DNA of 64,000 nt from Serratia sp. FDAARGOS_506. Lineage in GTDB: Bacteria; Pseudomonadota; Gammaproteobacteria; Enterobacterales; Enterobacteriaceae. The stretch covers positions 3,038,001-3,102,000 of the forward strand of contig NZ_CP033831.1 of the NCBI RefSeq assembly GCF_003812745.1, given 5' to 3'. The notes below the pieces were generated by a model that was not told where the DNA came from, searched no databases, and saw only the letters and a list, made by a program, of their open reading frames with translations. Position numbers and translations under genes: made by a program. This document shows positions 60,312 to 64,000 of this stretch, piece by piece (position 1 is the stretch's first letter; every line of letters begins with the position of its first letter).

Positions 60312-61789
60312 AGCTGCTCTCTCTCTTTTCTGAACACACGGCGCCGGAAAGTTTCTCCCGGATACTCACCCCGACACAAGCGCGCCATGAGCTGGAACGG
60401 CATTATCTGTTCGGCGGCGCAGCCGGCATATCGATAAGCAGCCGGTACTCCATAACCCGCAATACTCAATCCGGTATTGGCGTCACCGGTTATCGTGAGG
60501 ACGCGATTGTGAAGCGCAGCGTGTTCGATGATCTCAATCGGGGCGGTTTGCTGGCGATTGATGAGGGAATGGGCGCCTGGACGCCGACGAAATACGCGTT
60601 TTACATCGACGCGGAAGGCCGATTACAGCGCTATCCCGGTAGCTCTCTTCCTGCCTTTTATCCTACTGGGCACGTGATCGCCCGCTATGAAGAAATGGTC
60701 AGCCGCTATGGCCGGCGGGCAAAACCGACGGTGCTGCCGGCGAGGCAGAATACGACCCGGAATCCCCCTCTGCAGCAAGCCATCGCTACCGCAGTGGCAA
60801 CCGTTGCCGCCACGGTACAGGCCATCCGTCCGATGACCAAGGCAGAACGCTGGCAAGAACGCCAGTACCTGATAGGGCGAGGCAACCGCAGCATTTACCC
60901 GGATGCACGTATGGCGGCACAGCGATTGGCGGAGAACAACGTCGCGGTCGAAAAGGCGAAGCTGGCTGAGAATGTTTACAAAACCACTAACCCGCTCAAG
61001 GACACGATAGACATCCCTGAGGGCTGGAAGGACATCAGTAACAATGATGGGGTGCTGGGTAAACTCGGTTTAAGCAAAGATATGCTCTATGACGATGAGG
61101 ATACGCCGGGCTTTCTGGCTCGGGTTTATCAGCCAGATGAAAGGGTTTTTGGTAAAGCGATGAATCCGACGGTGGTGTTCCGTGGATCGCGTGCGCCTGA
61201 GTTCCCGGAGGGAATAAGCAAGGCGGCCCAGAAAGCGTTACTGAATGGCGATTTGTCAGGCATTAAAAACCTGAGTGACTGGTCAAATAACGGCGCTCAG
61301 GGGTTGGGGTTTAATTCTGAATACTATAAACAAGCCGTTATAATTGGCGATAAAATTTCGAAAGTATCAAATATTGACATTGCAGGTCATTCATTAGGCG
61401 GTGGTATGGCCTCTGCGACCTCCATAGCCAGCGGCAAACCGGCTTGGACGTTTAATGCAGCAGGCCTGAATGCGGGAACCGTCGAAAAATACGGTGGCTC
61501 TATAATAGGCAACGCCGATAATATTCAGGCGTATCGCGTGAAAGGGGAGCTGTTGACCAAGCTGCAGGAGGTTGATTTGTGGGAGGATGCCAAAGACCTC
61601 AAATTTTATCCGCCCGCAGTGATGGCGAAAGAACGGTTGTCCATGTTGGCGCCTGACGCCGTGGGAGTAAAACACACGCTTCCCGGTGGAACAGGCTCAC
61701 TGCTGGACAAGCACGGTATAGACCAGGCGATACAATGCATTGAAAATGAAAAAGACGATGACATTGCCACAATCAAGGGAAGAATATGA
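60308..61789 (+). CDS. tle: type VI secretion lipase effector (Tle-like)
   Basis: A 493-residue protein. The N-terminal third has LTPTQARHELERHYLFGGAAGI and an acid-tolerant region; residues 240-420 contain an alpha/beta-hydrolase core with the lipase nucleophile in GHSLGGGMA (Ser362), upstream VVFRGSR (oxyanion-type FRGS) and downstream AFNAAGLN and AYRVKGELLTKLQEVDLW; His near VGVKHTLP may complete the triad. This resembles class-3-lipase-like Tle effectors such as the one characterised in Enterobacter cloacae. It is followed by two ankyrin lipoproteins, which are typical cognate immunity proteins. No signal peptide, so export by type VI is inferred; no VgrG or other structural type VI gene lies in the window. 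Confidence 0.8.
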   Translation: MKLLSLFSEHTAPESFSRILTPTQARHELERHYLFGGAAGISISSRYSITRNTQSGIGVTGYREDAIVKRSVFDDLNRGGLLAIDEGMGAWTPTKYAFYIDAEGRLQRYPGSSLPAFYPTGHVIARYEEMVSRYGRRAKPTVLPARQNTTRNPPLQQAIATAVATVAATVQAIRPMTKAERWQERQYLIGRGNRSIYPDARMAAQRLAENNVAVEKAKLAENVYKTTNPLKDTIDIPEGWKDISNNDGVLGKLGLSKDMLYDDEDTPGFLARVYQPDERVFGKAMNPTVVFRGSRAPEFPEGISKAAQKALLNGDLSGIKNLSDWSNNGAQGLGFNSEYYKQAVIIGDKISKVSNIDIAGHSLGGGMASATSIASGKPAWTFNAAGLNAGTVEKYGGSIIGNADNIQAYRVKGELLTKLQEVDLWEDAKDLKFYPPAVMAKERLSMLAPDAVGVKHTLPGGTGSLLDKHGIDQAIQCIENEKDDDIATIKGRI

Positions 61790-62559
61790 AAAAAATCATA
61801 CTCATTATCACGATGGTAGTGTCTACGCTCATCATGCAGGGGTGCAAACAAGGTATGGATTTACAACCGCAGGATTATTTTGAAGGGACGCAACTGGACA
61901 TCGCCAACATCATCTACGAGGGTGACAGGCAAAAGCTGGATAAGATTTTACCGACGGTAAGCAAAGAAACGTTAAATCGGCCGGCCAAGGCGGAGATGAC
62001 GTTGCTATTCTGGGCGATAAATAACGCTATCTTTGACAAGAACACGCCAGAGCGACTCAAGATCATTACAGATTTGGTCAAGGCGGGGGCAGACCCACTG
62101 CAGCCTAGGCCGGAAGGGAGAAGTAGCCCCGCTGAATTTGTTATGAAAGCAGATAAGGGAGTCTGGATAAAATCCATGTTAGATGGGGGGCTCTCTCCTA
62201 ATGCAAAAGATAAAATCAACAATAAGCCAATTATATTTAAAAGTATTCTTGCGAAGAATACAGAGACATTAGAGGTCATGTTGGATTATGGTGCGGATAT
62301 AAATATAAGAAATTCACTGGGTGATACGCTGCTCATCGATGCTTTAGACTATCACTCCTATGACCACGTCATTCTTTTATTAGAAAAAGGCGCCGATAGC
62401 GATATAAGAGGCAACTCGGGGTGGACGATGGGTAATCAACTACAACGGCTGATTAATAGGAGTCAGGACGGCAGTGAGGCGAAAGAGTCTCTTGAGCGCA
62501 TCAAAGACGAGCTAATTAAGCGTGGTGGGAAATGGCCACCTCTCCCTGTCAGTAAATAA
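61786..62559 (+). CDS. tli: ankyrin-repeat immunity lipoprotein 1 (Tli-like)
   Basis: A 257-residue lipoprotein: signal LIITMVVSTLIMQGC with the lipidation Cys at residue 20, then ankyrin-like repeats (MTLLFWAINNAIFDKN.., SPAEFVMKADKGVWIKSMLDGGLSP, NTETLEVMLDYGADINIRN, LGDTLLIDALDY.HVILLLEKGAD). It would sit in the periplasm and neutralise the lipase. Start overlaps the lipase stop (ATGA). An in-frame Met at residue 23 (MDLQPQ) could give a cytosolic form, as reported for the related E. cloacae system. The first half is nearly identical to the next gene; the last third is different. Confidence 0.82.
   Translation: MKKIILIITMVVSTLIMQGCKQGMDLQPQDYFEGTQLDIANIIYEGDRQKLDKILPTVSKETLNRPAKAEMTLLFWAINNAIFDKNTPERLKIITDLVKAGADPLQPRPEGRSSPAEFVMKADKGVWIKSMLDGGLSPNAKDKINNKPIIFKSILAKNTETLEVMLDYGADINIRNSLGDTLLIDALDYHSYDHVILLLEKGADSDIRGNSGWTMGNQLQRLINRSQDGSEAKESLERIKDELIKRGGKWPPLPVSK
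61837..62200 (+). repeat. direct repeat, copy A (immunity gene 1)
   Basis: This stretch is repeated 863 bases downstream (copy B). Near 61950-62110 the copies differ only at scattered bases, mostly synonymous. Similarity then fades through the ankyrin repeats. Confidence 0.85.
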
Positions 62560-62648
62560 GCCGTTCTCAGTATCCCAAGGGTGTAGAGGGATACTGATAC
62601 GGTAATAAAGCAAAGTTGGGCCGTGGTTATGTTAAAAATGGAGATGGC

Positions 62649-63392
62649 ATGAGGCACAGCACTCTTATCATTATCATGTTGCTGTCGATGCTCATGATGC
62701 AGGGATGCGAACAAGGTAGGGATCTACAACCACAGGATTACTTTGAAGGGAAGCAGCTGGACATCGCCAAGATCATCTACGAGGGTGACAGGCAAAAGCT
62801 GGATAAGGTTTTACCGACGGTAAGCAAAGAAACGTTAAATCGGCCGGCCAAGGCGGAGATGACGTTATTATTCTGGGCGATAAATAACGCTATCTTTGAC
62901 AAGAACACGCCAGAGCGGCTCAAGATCATTACGGATCTGGTCAAGGCGGGAGCAGACCCACTGCAGCCAAGAGCTGAGGGGGGGAGTAGCCCAGCTGAAT
63001 TTGTTATGAAGGCGAATAAAGGCGTATGGATACAAGCTATGTTAGAGGGCGGGCTCTCTCCAAATGCCAGAGATAAGGTTCATAATCAACCCATTATATT
63101 TGAAAGTTTTGATGCGGCGAACACCGAAACATTAAAGATATTAATTGCATACAAAGCTGATGTTAATATCAAAGGCGCTATGAGCCGAATGCCATTAATT
63201 AATGCGCTGTATAACAGCTGCCCTGAGCACATTGAGGTTCTTTTGGCTCATGGCGCTAACCCCTTAGCCAAAGATGACTTTAATGACAGCTTCCTTTCTC
63301 TGATTTCTGCGGAAATAGCCAAAGGGGATAAGAGCAATGCGTACATAAAAAAGCTAATTAAAATTAAAGGAAAAATAAAACAGGTGAATTAG
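62649..63392 (+). CDS. ankyrin-repeat immunity lipoprotein 2 (duplicate)
   Basis: A 247-residue lipoprotein: signal LIIIMLLSMLMMQGC and then a copy of the first protein, with about eight differences in the first hundred mature residues and progressive divergence afterwards (ending SAEIAKGDKSNAYIKKLIKIKGKIKQVN rather than the other's end). The Met corresponding to residue 23 is Arg here. GGAGATGGC precedes ATG 62649, which is 89 bases after the first immunity gene, so it may be transcribed with it. It may give immunity to a related but different toxin. Both copies lie in DNA more AT-rich than the host core. Confidence 0.8.
   Translation: MRHSTLIIIMLLSMLMMQGCEQGRDLQPQDYFEGKQLDIAKIIYEGDRQKLDKVLPTVSKETLNRPAKAEMTLLFWAINNAIFDKNTPERLKIITDLVKAGADPLQPRAEGGSSPAEFVMKANKGVWIQAMLEGGLSPNARDKVHNQPIIFESFDAANTETLKILIAYKADVNIKGAMSRMPLINALYNSCPEHIEVLLAHGANPLAKDDFNDSFLSLISAEIAKGDKSNAYIKKLIKIKGKIKQVN
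62700..63063 (+). repeat. direct repeat, copy B (immunity gene 2)
   Basis: Partner of the repeat at 61837-62200, offset 863 bases. The pair shows a tandem duplication of an immunity gene with a conserved 5' part. Confidence 0.85.
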
Positions 63393-63565
63393 ATGGTCTC
63401 GACTCTCATGGGGGACAATGCCGGCACTTCCCCCAGTGCAGTACTATGACATGATGACATACAGGAAGATGATGGGATGTGCCATCAAAGAGCACCCAGC
63501 CGACGGCGACTAGAGTGCTGTTGTTAAGTATCGTTCGTGATGCCATCTCTTTGAACAGCGGCGCC

Positions 63566-63959
63566 GCCAAAAATCGTTTTGACTGCAAGCACCTGAACAA
63601 AGGTTGTGCGGCGGGCTATATCGCTAAATACATTGCAAAAACATCGACGGCTACGCGCTGGATGGTGAGCGCGATCATGAAACCGATGAACTGTTGACCG
63701 AGACGGCCGCCGCCGTCACTGCGTGGGCGTCAACGTGGAATTCCACTTTATCGGCCTGCCGTCGCGCGGTGCATGGCGTGAGTGTCGCAAGATCCGCTCT
63801 GTCAGTCTAGCCGATGAGTTTGACGAAACCGTTGAGGCGGTGCGCGCTGCTGCTGATGCCGGTGACTTTGCCGCTTACATTCTGGCGCAGGGTGGCCCTA
63901 ACGGCGTTCTCAAGTGTTATGAGAGGGGGGGCAAACATGGTAATGGTACAGCCTCATGA
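63566..63959 (+). pseudogene. decayed P2-type phage replication endonuclease (gpA-like) fragment
   Basis: Three pieces in different frames match the replication protein A family of P2-like phages: HLNKGCAAGYIAKYIAK (around 63590-63645); after one missing base near 63641 NIDGYALDGERDHETDELL and AAAVTAWASTW (63646-63739); after about ten missing bases near 63740 FHFIGLPSRGAWRECRKIRSVSLADEFDETVEAVRAAA and AAYILAQGGPNG (63741-63905), ending at a TGA at 63957. No intact N-terminus or catalytic tyrosine pair is present. It is a broken remnant, probably left from a P2-like prophage or satellite at this locus. Confidence 0.75.
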
Positions 63960-64000
63960 TTCATAAGAGACTTTGTAAGAATGTAAAAGCTTTAGCACAG

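Overview
The window looks like chromosome of a Serratia species, most likely S. marcescens or a close relative. Grounds: a D-galactan I type O-antigen operon (known in Klebsiella O1/O2 and S. marcescens O16) ending at gnd, followed by the complete his operon; a core that is GC-rich with AT-richer accessory stretches; and close matches to enterobacterial yeeZ, yliI, gstB, dacC, sdaBC, deoR and eco. No rRNA, tRNA, CRISPR array or intact insertion sequence was seen.

Layout. 1-4.7 kb: 3' part of an O-antigen operon (wbbM end, glf, wbbN, wbbO, a pyruvyltransferase-fold gene), then gnd. 6.3-10.2 kb: an AT-rich accessory trio of surface-glycan type genes in alternating orientation. 10.3-17.6 kb: hisGDCBHAF(IE) on the minus strand with its leader peptide and attenuator. 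17.8-25.4 kb: yeeZ, a LysR/MFS pair, and a guanidinobutyrate-type cluster (LysR, ureohydrolase, sodium/solute symporter, nitrilase-family amidohydrolase). 25.4-30.8 kb: CorA-like transporter, GNAT, YliI, GstB, HAD hydrolase, 2-oxoglutarate-type oxygenase. 30.8-33.5 kb: reverse transsulfuration pair (cystathionine beta-synthase, gamma-lyase) behind an apparent array of MetJ met boxes. 33.8-35.0 kb: dacC. 35.1-46.0 kb: a chaperone-usher fimbrial locus with a divergent PapI/FaeA-type regulator, adhesin and pilin on one side, and a main operon that ends in a lipoprotein, an FKBP-type prolyl isomerase and a LuxR-type regulator. 46-48.9 kb: serine deaminase and serine transporter. 49.8-52.5 kb: deoR, a short-type deoC and a divergent aldose-epimerase-like gene around DeoR-like operators. 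52.5-55.5 kb: two PAP2 phosphatases and a secreted nucleosidase-like protein around a PmrA-like box, then ecotin. 55.5-59.4 kb: LysR, four-carbon acid sugar kinase, PdxA2-like dehydrogenase and an unassigned TIM-barrel protein. 59.6-63.4 kb: OsmE-like lipoprotein, then a type VI secretion lipase effector with two tandem ankyrin immunity lipoproteins. 63.6-64 kb: decayed P2-type phage replication gene.

The strongest candidates for something not well described are the fimbrial operon with its accessory tail and possible Dam/Lrp/PapI-type switch, the Tle lipase with duplicated and diverging immunity genes, the third enzyme of the threonate-like pathway, and the extra glycan genes flanking gnd. 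All functional statements rest on reading of motifs, gene order and remembered family sequences; no database search was possible.
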